Assembly: GCA_031363915.1 (NCBI GenBank)
Contig: JANLVI010000037.1
Location: 1 to 64,000, forward strand
Length of the DNA stretch: 64,000 nt
Direction: 5' to 3'
DNA from: JANLVI01 sp031363915
GTDB lineage: Bacteria; Vulcanimicrobiota; Vulcanimicrobiia; Vulcanimicrobiales; Vulcanimicrobiaceae
Shown: in pieces, positions 43,501 through 50,662 of the stretch
Layout: every line of letters starts with the position of its first letter
How positions within the stretch are numbered: position 1 is the first letter of the stretch
Translations under genes and position numbers: made by a program
The notes under the pieces: generated by a model
Databases searched by the model: none
What the model saw: only the letters and a program-made list of their open reading frames with translations
What the model was told of the DNA's origin: nothing

Positions 43501-44633
43501 GGAGCCGTCCGGCGCAAAAGGACGAGTGCTGCGATCTGACCGATCCCCTGGATCAGGAAGATCCCGGCGCTGAGGGCATTGATCACCTGATCGAGGGTGA
43601 GGAACGCTGTCGCGGGTAGTGCGATGAGTCCCAGGGCGACAAGTGAGACGTCGGGGAATTTTCCGCTTGCGTGCAAATGCGCGAACGGGCGCAGAAAGTT
43701 ACCATCGAGCGCGGCCGCGTACGGGATGCGCGCCGATCCCAGCAGCAGTCCGTACGTTGAGGCGAATGCCGTGATCAGGATGAGTACCGTCACGATCGCA
43801 GCCGGAATCGCACCCCAGGTGCGTTCGATCACGAGCGATGCGACGGACTGCGATTTGGCGACGAGATCGACGGGGATGGCGCTGAACACGCCGAGGTTGA
43901 GCAGCACGTAGAGCGTTGCAACGAGGGCAACGGAGAGGACGATCGTTCGCGGGATCGTGCGCACGGGGTCGCGGACTTCATCGCCGAGCGCGCACACTTC
44001 ATTATAGCCTGAGTAGTCATAGAGAATGTAGATCAGTGCGGAACCGAGCGCGAGCCAACCGACGCTTGTGAACGACTGCGGCACGATCGTCGCTAGTGAC
44101 ACGGTTGGGTGCGTCAATCCGGCAAACGCGATGATGACGATCGTCGCCACGGCAACGACGCTCAAGCCGGTGGCGACGCGAGCGATCGTTGGGATCGCGC
44201 GATAGAGCAAAAAGAGCGTAAGCGCACCGACCCCGACGGCGAGAGCCCGTTGCGCGATCTGGTTCGTTCCGAAAATCGGTGCCAAATAGCCCGCGTACTG
44301 GGCGAAGCCGATATAGCCGGATGCAAGCGTCAGCGGTGCCCAGAAAATAAACTGCCAGACGAAGAGAAAGGCGAAGAGCTTTCCGAAACGCGACGCTCCG
44401 AACGCCTCGCGCAAGTATACGTACGTACCGCCGCTGCCGGGAAAACGCGATGCGAGTTCTGCATACACCAGACCGTCGCAAATGGCAATGAGCGCGCCGA
44501 GCACCCACGCGGCGACCGAGACCGACCCGTGGAGCGCGACGACGACGAGGGGGATCGTTATGAGCGGCCCCGCGCCAATCATCGTAATGACGTTGACGGC
44601 GAGTGCGCTGCGCGCTCCGAGACCGCGTATCAC
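40455..44633 (-). CDS. APC-type permease fused to a GH35-like glycosidase domain
   Basis: 1392 residues. Residues 1-430 are an amino acid/polyamine/organocation permease with about 12 helices (VITMIGAGPLITIPLVVVAL, then FPGSGGTYVYLREAFG). At 431 a Met opens MRSWPFAAIASLAFVFAGHQ-SASAA, a signal-peptide-like helix that would carry the rest outside. Residues 465-790 are GH35-like: VDGRPFFMYGASFFY, INTIDLYVPWNWHE, IVRPGPVIRNEWRNGG. The nucleophile Glu is kept in MSEFQAGW (Glu737). The acid/base site, normally QxENEYG, reads ALDDDQGAY, with Asp at 645. Residues 800-1375 are beta-rich. No stop separates the two parts; they could be two genes (second start at 43343) that fused. The last 17 codons lie inside tRNA-Leu. 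A transport-plus-hydrolysis role is inference. Confidence 0.8.
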   Translation of the reverse strand: MIRGLGARSALAVNVITMIGAGPLITIPLVVVALHGSVSVAAWVLGALIAICDGLVYAELASRFPGSGGTYVYLREAFGASRFGKLFAFLFVWQFIFWAPLTLASGYIGFAQYAGYLAPIFGTNQIAQRALAVGVGALTLFLLYRAIPTIARVATGLSVVAVATIVIIAFAGLTHPTVSLATIVPQSFTSVGWLALGSALIYILYDYSGYNEVCALGDEVRDPVRTIPRTIVLSVALVATLYVLLNLGVFSAIPVDLVAKSQSVASLVIERTWGAIPAAIVTVLILITAFASTYGLLLGSARIPYAAALDGNFLRPFAHLHASGKFPDVSLVALGLIALPATAFLTLDQVINALSAGIFLIQGIGQIAALVLLRRTAPPAPYRMWLFPLPAIVALGGWVALFTQTTTTGMAFGVLTLALGAVVFFVRAKRMRSWPFAAIASLAFVFAGHQSASAADFTHSVSVERSSTSTLLVDGRPFFMYGASFFYDRLPRSSWAPSLDALARLGINTIDLYVPWNWHELSDNDFDFDGRTSPRRDLGELIALLKTRDFKIIVRPGPVIRNEWRNGGYPAWLLARPEYGMPLHDILEGRYPATATLQNANSDDAASAWLQNATHLRYSERWIQTALQQFVPVADKVIAVALDDDQGAYIDNQTWPAPHLHAYLDTLAADVRGVVGPQLPLFINTYEMKVTASSPVWAMGNWYQSDAFSIGEHDRGALEFSTALLQTRPHQPVAMSEFQAGWLQQPEATRPRPADPSNTTLALHSILGFGAHGVVNFPAQDSIAPAGWEAPFSNMLYDWDSALGVDPNVHHARYAPMRNFADLVSVYGGALASAHRDADVGIAYLTSAYDERTLPQAEIFSIAARTQEAQRACRNAGLVCDLIDVRFSDESTLERYRHIVVPSVPRAGRLITLVRLKLTALQARGVKVVGSIAEIGDLKDRAVTGVAGANVLHDDRSRATFVDVPNYDINPLAIKEIAFRRVDGTRERIGPLDIPGRDALLIAADVPLRSLIDSFGSADRLVLTTCHPRRSGATIEFSSPADCLIRFKIGERHLEFKARAPQVVALTSAGAELRDAPLPDAAQAAAITAPQTLLVRDDVRIPVVYPQQAKPGEAIAYKADLLEDGAPLVVLENERVRVVVSPNAGARGFVFESLATGRSGFTSIGAMRDDVLVQQPPSTTDKIAKYTRSFPAGFFNRKYAAAVLASGSHAVVRLAYNPPDVFPNGEHIERTLTLEPGATSFSVDEQVTFGDDPDAREQRAIVISSLGLVGNAEDLRVIGRDVRGFTPSTQTVERDALGIYNQVTHDVIALSWRHGDVEKAEATVGDGSVIARLRLAPGPARHMVYRLDSAESLDAARALVASPQGRRVGSANLPGSGKWRNGIRSRLKSDRV

Positions 44634-44683
44634 CCTCGATGATTATCGAGGCGAATCGAACGGCCCTGGAAAAAATGGTAACG

Positions 44684-45712
44684 ATGAACGACCTCTCGCG
44701 TCTCCTCCGACTCCAAGGCCAGCTTACGATCGAGACGGTCCACAGCGCGTCGCTTGCGGGCAATCCGCTCGGCGATCCCGCAGAGCGGCCCCTCGCCGTC
44801 TACACGCCGCCGGGGTACGACCCCGCAGGCTCGAAGCGCTACCCCGTCCTCTACTGCCTGCACGGGTACACGGGCGATGTCGCAGGACTCGTGAGCGGGC
44901 GCGCGTGGGAGACCAACGTCGTACAGTGGCTCGACCGGCTCATCACCACCGGGACGATGCCGCCGGTCATGCTCGCGATCGTCGATGGCTTCACGCGGCT
45001 CGGCGGTTCGCAGTATGTCGATTCCGTGCACAACGGCAACTACGCGACCTATACGGTCGAGGAGGTCATTCCACAAGTGGATCGCACCTATCGGACGATC
45101 GCGCATGCCGGCGGCCGCGCGGTATTTGGGAAATCCTCCGGCGGCTTCGGCGCACTGCATCTCTCGCTTGCGTATCCGCGAACGTTTGCGGCTCTCGCAT
45201 CGCATAGCGGCGACTTGTATTTCGGCTACGCGCATCTGCCCTCGTTCCCGGCCGCCCAGCGAACGCTCGAAAAATTCGACTCGATCGCGGCGTTCGTCGC
45301 GGCGTTCGAGTCGATGCCCAAGCGTCCTCAGGCCTTTTATCAAACGATCGAGATGCTCGGCTACGGTGCGGCGTATTCGCCCGCCGGCGCGCACGCGTTT
45401 GCGATCGATCTGCCGTGGGATCGCAAAACGGGCGAGCTGCGTGCGGATGTCTTCGCGCGCTGGCTCGCATTCGACCCGTGCGAGCGCATTACGACAAGTC
45501 TTCCGGCGCTCGAAGCGATGCGCTTGCGGTACATCGATTGCGGCCGACGCGATGAATACGGGCTCGATATCGGCGCGCGTATCCTCGTCGCGCGGATGCG
45601 CGATGCGGGCCTCGCAGTCCAGCACGAAGAGTTTGATGACGACCATCGCAACGTCGGCTACCGCTACGAAGTCTCGCTCCCGCTGCTCGCTTCAGTCTTG
45701 GATCGGGAATAG
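44684..45712 (+). CDS. Alpha/beta hydrolase, putative esterase family
   Basis: 342 residues from ATG 44684 (starts at 44675 or 44639 are also possible). The N part has PLAVYTPPGYDPAGSKRYPV, then YCLHGYTGD with the oxyanion His-Gly. The elbow AVFGKSSGGFGAL holds the nucleophile Ser, DCGRRDEYGLDIG the acid region, and FDDDHRNVGYRYE the His. This is the feruloyl-esterase/tributyrin-esterase (esterase D-like) group. It lacks a signal peptide, so is cytoplasmic. It is divergent from the permease-glycosidase fusion, which suggests a common sugar or polymer substrate, not proven. Confidence 0.85.
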   Translation: MNDLSRLLRLQGQLTIETVHSASLAGNPLGDPAERPLAVYTPPGYDPAGSKRYPVLYCLHGYTGDVAGLVSGRAWETNVVQWLDRLITTGTMPPVMLAIVDGFTRLGGSQYVDSVHNGNYATYTVEEVIPQVDRTYRTIAHAGGRAVFGKSSGGFGALHLSLAYPRTFAALASHSGDLYFGYAHLPSFPAAQRTLEKFDSIAAFVAAFESMPKRPQAFYQTIEMLGYGAAYSPAGAHAFAIDLPWDRKTGELRADVFARWLAFDPCERITTSLPALEAMRLRYIDCGRRDEYGLDIGARILVARMRDAGLAVQHEEFDDDHRNVGYRYEVSLPLLASVLDRE

Positions 45713-45714
45713 TC

Positions 45715-46260
45715 GTGGCATCAGCGATTCTTGCAGCGCTCTATGCGGGCAACCGTGCGCAGGCGTATCGCCTTGCTCGCACGATTCCGCTCCTCGATGT
45801 GTTTGAAGCCGCCGCACTCGGTGATGCTGATGCACTCGCGCAGCGACTCGGGGAAGATCCGACGGCGGTCGATGCAGTCGCGCCGGACGGATTTACACCG
45901 CTGCATCTTGCCGCGTACTTCGGCGGACTCGGCGCAGCGCGCTTATTGATCGGTCGCGGGGCGACGATCGACGGACTCTCGCAAAATGTCATGAGCGTCA
46001 CGCCGTTGCAGAGCGCGGTTTCGGCCCATCAGGCAACGCTCGTTTCGCTATTGCTCGCGAATGGCGCCGACCCCAACGTCGCTCAACGCGGCGGCATCGC
46101 CCCGCTCCATCAAGCCGCGCAGAATGGGGACGATGACTCAATCGAGGCACTCCTCGTCGCGGGCGCGCGCCGTGAGGTTCGCTCGGACGACGGTCGGCTC
46201 CCAATCGATTTCGCGTCGCCGGAAAAGCGCGCGTCGTACGAAGCGTTGCTGCGGTTTTAG
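45715..46260 (+). CDS. Ankyrin-repeat protein
   Basis: 181 residues from GTG 45715, two bases after the esterase stop. Four or five ankyrin repeats: GFTPLHLAAYFGGLGAARLL, then VTPLQSAVSAHQATLVSLLL, then IAPLHQAAQNGDDDSIEALL, each with the TPLxxA and LLxxGAxxx pattern. The first 40 residues look like a weak additional repeat or cap. Ankyrin repeats bind protein partners; the co-transcribed esterase could be one. Its stop overlaps by three bases the stop of the convergent mscL gene. Confidence 0.85.
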   Translation: MASAILAALYAGNRAQAYRLARTIPLLDVFEAAALGDADALAQRLGEDPTAVDAVAPDGFTPLHLAAYFGGLGAARLLIGRGATIDGLSQNVMSVTPLQSAVSAHQATLVSLLLANGADPNVAQRGGIAPLHQAAQNGDDDSIEALLVAGARREVRSDDGRLPIDFASPEKRASYEALLRF

Positions 46261-46673
46261 ATCCTCACCGGCGCGGAGACTGCGGTGCAGAATTTGCAGC
46301 GCGTTGCGGCGGCCGGGATATCGCTCGTGCACTCCGGGCATTCGCGCATCGCAGGCGCTCCGTCGGCGGCGGGTTTCTTGAATCGAGCCGTAACCGCGTT
46401 CATCGGTGAGATGACGAAGAAGTAGATCGCGAAAGCAACCAGCAAAAACGCGACGATCGCATTGACGAAATCGCCGACCATGAATGTGCTGTTGTTGATC
46501 GTAAACCTCAGCGCTGCAAAGTCCGGCTTGCCGAAGATCGCAGCGATAAGCGGTGTGATGAGGTCTTTCACAAACGCCGTGACGACTGCGCCGAACGCGG
46601 CCCCAATGACCACCGCCACCGCTAGGTCGATGACGTTCCCGCGCATGATGAAGGAAGCAAAGCCTTTGATCAT
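46257..46673 (-). CDS. mscL: Large-conductance mechanosensitive channel with zinc-ribbon tail
   Basis: 138 residues. The channel core is standard: MIKGFASFIMRGNVIDLAVAVVIG (helix 1 start, in two runs), the loop with FGKPDFAALRF, and helix 2 NAIVAFLLVAFAIYFFVIS. The channel opens under membrane tension to relieve osmotic downshock. The C terminus carries ECPECTSDIPAAATRCKFC, a CxxC..CxxC zinc-ribbon-like motif. Here the Cys pairs sit where most MscL proteins have a plain helix. They would be in the cytoplasm. Confidence 0.93.
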   Translation of the reverse strand: MIKGFASFIMRGNVIDLAVAVVIGAAFGAVVTAFVKDLITPLIAAIFGKPDFAALRFTINNSTFMVGDFVNAIVAFLLVAFAIYFFVISPMNAVTARFKKPAADGAPAMRECPECTSDIPAAATRCKFCTAVSAPVRI

Positions 46674-46746
46674 GTGGATCAGTTCGCGAGGCAGGGCGAA
46701 GCCCCCGGCGCTTTCGCACCGGACGCGTTGCGATGTGAGTAGGGTC

Positions 46747-47310
46747 TTAACGAACTGCGGCGGTTGCCGGAGCGCCTTGCGCGATGAGTTCGATCATCGC
46801 TTTGTTGAACTGCGGGATGTCATCCGGCTGGCGGCTGGTGACGAAGTTGCGGTCGACGACGACCGCCTGATCGCTCCATCGTGCGCCGGCGTTTTTCAGA
46901 TCGTCCTGGATCGTCGCATAACTGGTGAGGTGACGACCTTCCGCAACTCCCGCCGAGATGAGCAGCCACGGTGCATGACAGATCGCCGCGATCGGTTTTT
47001 GCGCTGCATCGAACGACTTCACGAAGGCCTGCGCCTGCGATAACATGCGAATCGCATCGGCATTGAGGCCGCCACCGGGGAGCAAGAGTGCGTCGTACGA
47101 TTCGGGTTTGACCTCATCGAAGGTTTTATCGGGTGTCACCGTGATCGAAGGCTTGAGGTGCTGGAACGCCTGAAGCGGCTCGCGCTTCTCGGAGATGATG
47201 TCGACGACGGCACCCGCATCCCGAAGTGCCTTGACGGTCTGGGTGAGTTCGACTTCTTCGAAGCCGTCGCACACGAGGGCAGCAACATGTTTTCCATTGA
47301 GATTCTGCAT
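46747..47310 (-). CDS. DJ-1/PfpI family protein
   Basis: 187 residues from ATG 47310. It has HVAALVCDGFEEVELTQTVK at the start, and the nucleophile elbow AAICHAPWLLIS with Cys followed by His. YDALLLPGGGLNADAIRM is the usual GG-rich loop. Members of the group are proteases, glyoxalases or protein deglycases; the yeast-like YhbO/PfpI branch is the best fit by length. The conserved DGFEEVE Glu is present. It lies between mscL and a secreted hypothetical protein with no operon partner. Confidence 0.9.
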   Translation of the reverse strand: MQNLNGKHVAALVCDGFEEVELTQTVKALRDAGAVVDIISEKREPLQAFQHLKPSITVTPDKTFDEVKPESYDALLLPGGGLNADAIRMLSQAQAFVKSFDAAQKPIAAICHAPWLLISAGVAEGRHLTSYATIQDDLKNAGARWSDQAVVVDRNFVTSRQPDDIPQFNKAMIELIAQGAPATAAVR

Positions 47311-47382
47311 AGACCACTCGTACCCGATCGCGGGCGCCATACACGTAGCGTCGGCTTGCATGCACGACGGATAGCCGACAGT

Positions 47383-48075
47383 TTATCGCGTCGGGCTTCC
47401 TCGTATGTGTCCGGCACCACGGTGGATCGAACTATTGCACGCGGAGTCGATTGGGTCGATGATGCATGCGTGCCGCAGAGGAACTCCGTATTCGCGCATC
47501 GTTTGGACTCCCAGAACGCCGCCGCCGCCGGTAATCCGCGTCCAGGTGCCACGGTCTTTGCCAAAGAGCGTCGCGCCCCCGCCGGAGCCATACCAAAGCC
47601 CGCGCGCGAACCGCCCGGAGACGGCAACTTCAGGTGTAAACGGCCCTTGCATTTTTTGACGCACCGCCTCGATATCTGCCCGGGTCCCACGATCGGCGGT
47701 TATCGAATCGCACGTTCGTTCGCTGACGTGCGGTTTGGGCATCTTATACATGAGTCGTTTTTTTTCTGCACGCGTCAGAGGGAGCTGTCGAATCTGGCAG
47801 TCCGAGCTCAGATCATTCGTTGCTTGCCATCCAAAGGCGAAGCGCTCGACGAGGATCGGGTCCGTAGCCGGCTCGCCTTCGAGAATGCCGCCTTTGGTGA
47901 GAACGACCGCGTATCGACCGACAACATTCATGGCGATCGTTCGAATACCGGCAACGCCTCCAACTGCGAGATCGGCCGCACGCGTCGGTGTTGCGGCGTA
48001 TGCGTGGTGTTCGTCTGCAACGGCAGCCGACGCGGAAAGCCCGAAAAGAACGACGATCGCACCCAACACGTTCAT
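47383..48075 (-). CDS. Secreted hypothetical protein
   Basis: 230 residues from ATG 48075. A signal peptide (MNVLGAIVVLFGLSASAAVA) is followed by beta-rich sequence: NVVGRYAVVLTKGGILEGEP, then LVERFAFGWQATNDLS and KMPKPHVSERTCDSITADRG. The C half is Gly-rich (GRFARGLWYGSGGGATLFGK). Five Cys in the mature part suggest disulfides. No family is recognised. Expressed from its own region, 66 bases downstream of the acetyltransferase gene on the same strand. Confidence 0.65.
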   Translation of the reverse strand: MNVLGAIVVLFGLSASAAVADEHHAYAATPTRAADLAVGGVAGIRTIAMNVVGRYAVVLTKGGILEGEPATDPILVERFAFGWQATNDLSSDCQIRQLPLTRAEKKRLMYKMPKPHVSERTCDSITADRGTRADIEAVRQKMQGPFTPEVAVSGRFARGLWYGSGGGATLFGKDRGTWTRITGGGGVLGVQTMREYGVPLRHACIIDPIDSACNSSIHRGAGHIRGSPTR

Positions 48076-48110
48076 CACACACGCTTACGAATTCGTGTAT
48101 CGGAGGCCTT

Positions 48111-48707
48111 CTAGGAGGGCGGTCGATCCAATTGGTGCCGTAGTCCGGCACGAATGGCCGGCCATTCGGCCGCCGTGATGCTGTAAACGTAGGTGTCGCG
48201 CAGCGTGCCGTTGCTATGGTGACCGTGGCTCCGGAGTATGCCGTCGAGTCGTGCGCCAAGCCGCTCGATTGCGGCCTGACTTTGCCGGTTCATCGACGAG
48301 GTGCGGAACTCGACGGCGATGCACTCGAGCGTCTCGAAGGCATGCGTGAGGAGAAGCAGCTTCGCTTCGGTGTTGAATCGAGTTCGTTGAACGCGTTTAC
48401 GATAGAACGTGTAGCCGATTTCCAGGCGACGGTTTGCTTCATCGCTATTGCAATAGGTCGTCATCCCGACAGTGGAACCAGAGGCTCGCTCGACGAGCGC
48501 GAAGGGCATCATCGAGCCGGTTGCCTGCTCGTGCAGACGGCGCTCGATCTCCGCGGCCATACCCTCGGGCGTCGGGACGCTCGTATACCAGAGATTCCAA
48601 AGCTCCCCGTCGCGTACGGCCTCAACGAGATCGTCGTGGTGGGCAGCCCCCAGCGGCTCGAGAACGACGGAGTCGCCATGCAGCGTGACCGCACGGGGCC
48701 AGCCCAC
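48111..48707 (-). CDS. GNAT family N-acetyltransferase
   Basis: 198 residues from GTG 48707, six bases after the stop of the upstream gene. The order of motifs is that of RimJ/RimL-type GNATs: VVLEPLGAAHHDDLVEAVRD at the start, LEIGYTFYRKRVQRTRFNTE (acetyl-CoA loop region) and a late SSMNRQSQAAIERLGARLDG, where N-x-x-S-x-x-A-x-E-x-x-G is the family signature. It would acetylate an amino acid, a protein N terminus or a small amine. Substrate unknown. It may share a transcript with the transsulfuration gene before it. Confidence 0.85.
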   Translation of the reverse strand: MGWPRAVTLHGDSVVLEPLGAAHHDDLVEAVRDGELWNLWYTSVPTPEGMAAEIERRLHEQATGSMMPFALVERASGSTVGMTTYCNSDEANRRLEIGYTFYRKRVQRTRFNTEAKLLLLTHAFETLECIAVEFRTSSMNRQSQAAIERLGARLDGILRSHGHHSNGTLRDTYVYSITAAEWPAIRAGLRHQLDRPPS

Positions 48708-48712
48708 CAGGG

Positions 48713-49870
48713 TTAGATCTTCGCTAAGGACAGCGTCGTATCGAGCGCATGCGTGAGGTCGCCGACAAGATCGTTCACGCCTTCGATGCCGACCGAGAGA
48801 CGCAACAGTCCGTCGGTGACACCGCGGCGTTCGCGTTCTTCTTTGGGGATCGAGCCGTGCGTCATACGCGCCGGATGGCAAAGGAGCGATTCAACGCCAC
48901 CGAGACTCTCGGCGAGACTGAAGAGCTTGGTGTGTTTGGCGAACTCGAGCGCGCGCGATTCGGGTCCGCGCAGCGTGAACGAGACCATCCCGCCGAAGCC
49001 GCGCATTTGCTTCTTCGCCAGCTCGTGTTGCGGATGCGAGGTAAGGCCGGGATAGAACACGCGCGCAACGTCGTCGCGACCTTCGAGGAACGCCGCAACG
49101 ACCTTGGCGTTCGATTCGTGCTCGCGCATGCGGATCGCGAGCGTCTTCGCGCCGCGCATAGTCAGCCACGCATCCATCGGGCCCGGTACGCCGCCGACCG
49201 CGTTTTGATGGAATTTGATCGATTCGTGAAGGTCTTTGTTATTCGTGAGCGCCGCGCCGCCGATTACGTCGCTGTGACCGCCGATGTACTTCGTCGTCGA
49301 GTGTACGACGACGTCCGCTCCGAGCGCGAGCGGTGATTGGAAATACGGCGATGCAAACGTGTTGTCGACGATGACCGTTTGGCCGGATGTCTTCATCTTC
49401 GCGATCGCTGCGATGTCGACGAGTTTGAGCAGCGGGTTGGTCGGGGTTTCGATCCAGAACATCTTCGTGTTCGGTTTGATCGCGGCGCGCACGGCCGCAA
49501 GATCGCTCATGTCGACGTAGGTGAACTCGAGTCCATAGCGCGTGAGCACTTTGGTGAAGAGCCGGTACGTGCCGCCATAGAGGTCGTCGGTCACGATCGC
49601 ATGATCGCCCGCGGAGAGCAAGTTGAGCACGGCTGCGGTCGCGGCCATCCCGGATGAGAATGCGCTGCCGAATTCGGCTTCTTCGAGTGAGGCGAGTTGC
49701 TGTTCGAGCGCGATGCGCGTGGGATTCACGGTGCGACTATAGTCGAAGCCCTTGTGTTCGCCGACCGCCGTCTGCGTATACGTGGAGGTTTGGTACACGG
49801 GGACGATCGTCGCGCCCGTGGTGGGATCCGCTTCTTGTCCGACGTGAATGGCGCGCGTGCTAAATTCCAT
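48713..49870 (-). CDS. Cystathionine gamma-lyase/gamma-synthase family PLP enzyme
   Basis: 385 residues. Family landmarks: TRAIHVGQEADPTTGATIVP, the FDYSRTVNPTR loop, VDNTFASPYFQSPLALGADV, then STTKYIGGHSDVIGG with the PLP-Lys, and C-terminal RLSVGIEGVNDLVGDL. These features do not separate MetB, MetC and gamma-lyase. The neighbouring cystathionine beta-synthase gene makes gamma-lyase in the reverse transsulfuration route (cystathionine to cysteine) the best guess, but that gene is frameshifted here. Confidence 0.9.
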   Translation of the reverse strand: MEFSTRAIHVGQEADPTTGATIVPVYQTSTYTQTAVGEHKGFDYSRTVNPTRIALEQQLASLEEAEFGSAFSSGMAATAAVLNLLSAGDHAIVTDDLYGGTYRLFTKVLTRYGLEFTYVDMSDLAAVRAAIKPNTKMFWIETPTNPLLKLVDIAAIAKMKTSGQTVIVDNTFASPYFQSPLALGADVVVHSTTKYIGGHSDVIGGAALTNNKDLHESIKFHQNAVGGVPGPMDAWLTMRGAKTLAIRMREHESNAKVVAAFLEGRDDVARVFYPGLTSHPQHELAKKQMRGFGGMVSFTLRGPESRALEFAKHTKLFSLAESLGGVESLLCHPARMTHGSIPKEERERRGVTDGLLRLSVGIEGVNDLVGDLTHALDTTLSLAKI

Positions 49871-49902
49871 GAATTGCCCTTCCGGATGGTCTTCGGGTGT
49901 GC

Positions 49903-50658
49903 CTATCGCACGCCGTCTTGGGGCCAGAACCCGTAGATCGCGCGGCCGGGTTCCAGGTCCCAGAAGCGCGTCGCGTTATCGCCGACACCGTAGACCGTTG
50001 CGAACGGTACGTCGTGGGCGAGAATTGCACCGACGAGACGCGCGAAATCGTTCTGCGACATCCAGGTCGCGGCGTAGCGCTTGAACTTCTGCTCGTCGGT
50101 GAGATTGAGCCAGCCCGACGACTTGCGCACGCTCTCGTGCTTGGGATCGTCTTCTTTGGTGATCGAACCGATCCGCACGCAGGCCACACGGAGCCCGTAT
50201 TTGTCGCTGTAGAAGCGGCCGAGCGTCTCGCCGAAGGCCTTCCACACGCCGTAAAGTCCGTCGGGGCGGTACGGATCGTCGATGCCCACGAGCATCCCCG
50301 AGGCCGCTTCGTAGATCGCCGGTTTTTCATCGACTTCGTACATACCGACGGCGTGATTCGAGCTTGCAAAGATGATGTGTTTCGCACCGACGCGGCGCGC
50401 CGCCTCGAAGGCGTTGTACGTACCCAAAATGTTCGGACCGTAGGTGTCCTCCCACGACGTTTCGACTTCGACTTTGCCGGCAAGGTGGATGACGGCATCG
50501 CAGCCGGCGAACGCCGCTTCGAGCATAGCGAGGTCTTGCACGTCGGCGATGATATCGGCGTCGTGGAGATCGATGCGGACGACCGGGTGACTCGTTGCAA
50601 GGTGCGTGGCGAGGCGCGAGCCGATCGTTCCCGCGGCTCCGGTGATGGCGATCTTCAT
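49903..50658 (-). CDS. Extended SDR sugar-nucleotide or uronate dehydrogenase-like enzyme
   Basis: 251 residues. The NAD-binding ITGAAGTIGSRLATHLA is at the N end, DAVIHLAGKVEVETSWED covers motif 2, and the catalytic YGVWK (Tyr-x-x-x-Lys) follows at GLYGVWKAFGE. The short size and motif set are those of uronate dehydrogenase, which oxidises galacturonate or glucuronate. UDP-sugar epimerases are longer. It sits between the gamma-lyase-like gene and cbs, with only five bases to the cbs stop, so they are likely one transcript even though the function differs. Confidence 0.8.
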   Translation of the reverse strand: MKIAITGAAGTIGSRLATHLATSHPVVRIDLHDADIIADVQDLAMLEAAFAGCDAVIHLAGKVEVETSWEDTYGPNILGTYNAFEAARRVGAKHIIFASSNHAVGMYEVDEKPAIYEAASGMLVGIDDPYRPDGLYGVWKAFGETLGRFYSDKYGLRVACVRIGSITKEDDPKHESVRKSSGWLNLTDEQKFKRYAATWMSQNDFARLVGAILAHDVPFATVYGVGDNATRFWDLEPGRAIYGFWPQDGVR

Positions 50659-50662
50659 ACTT

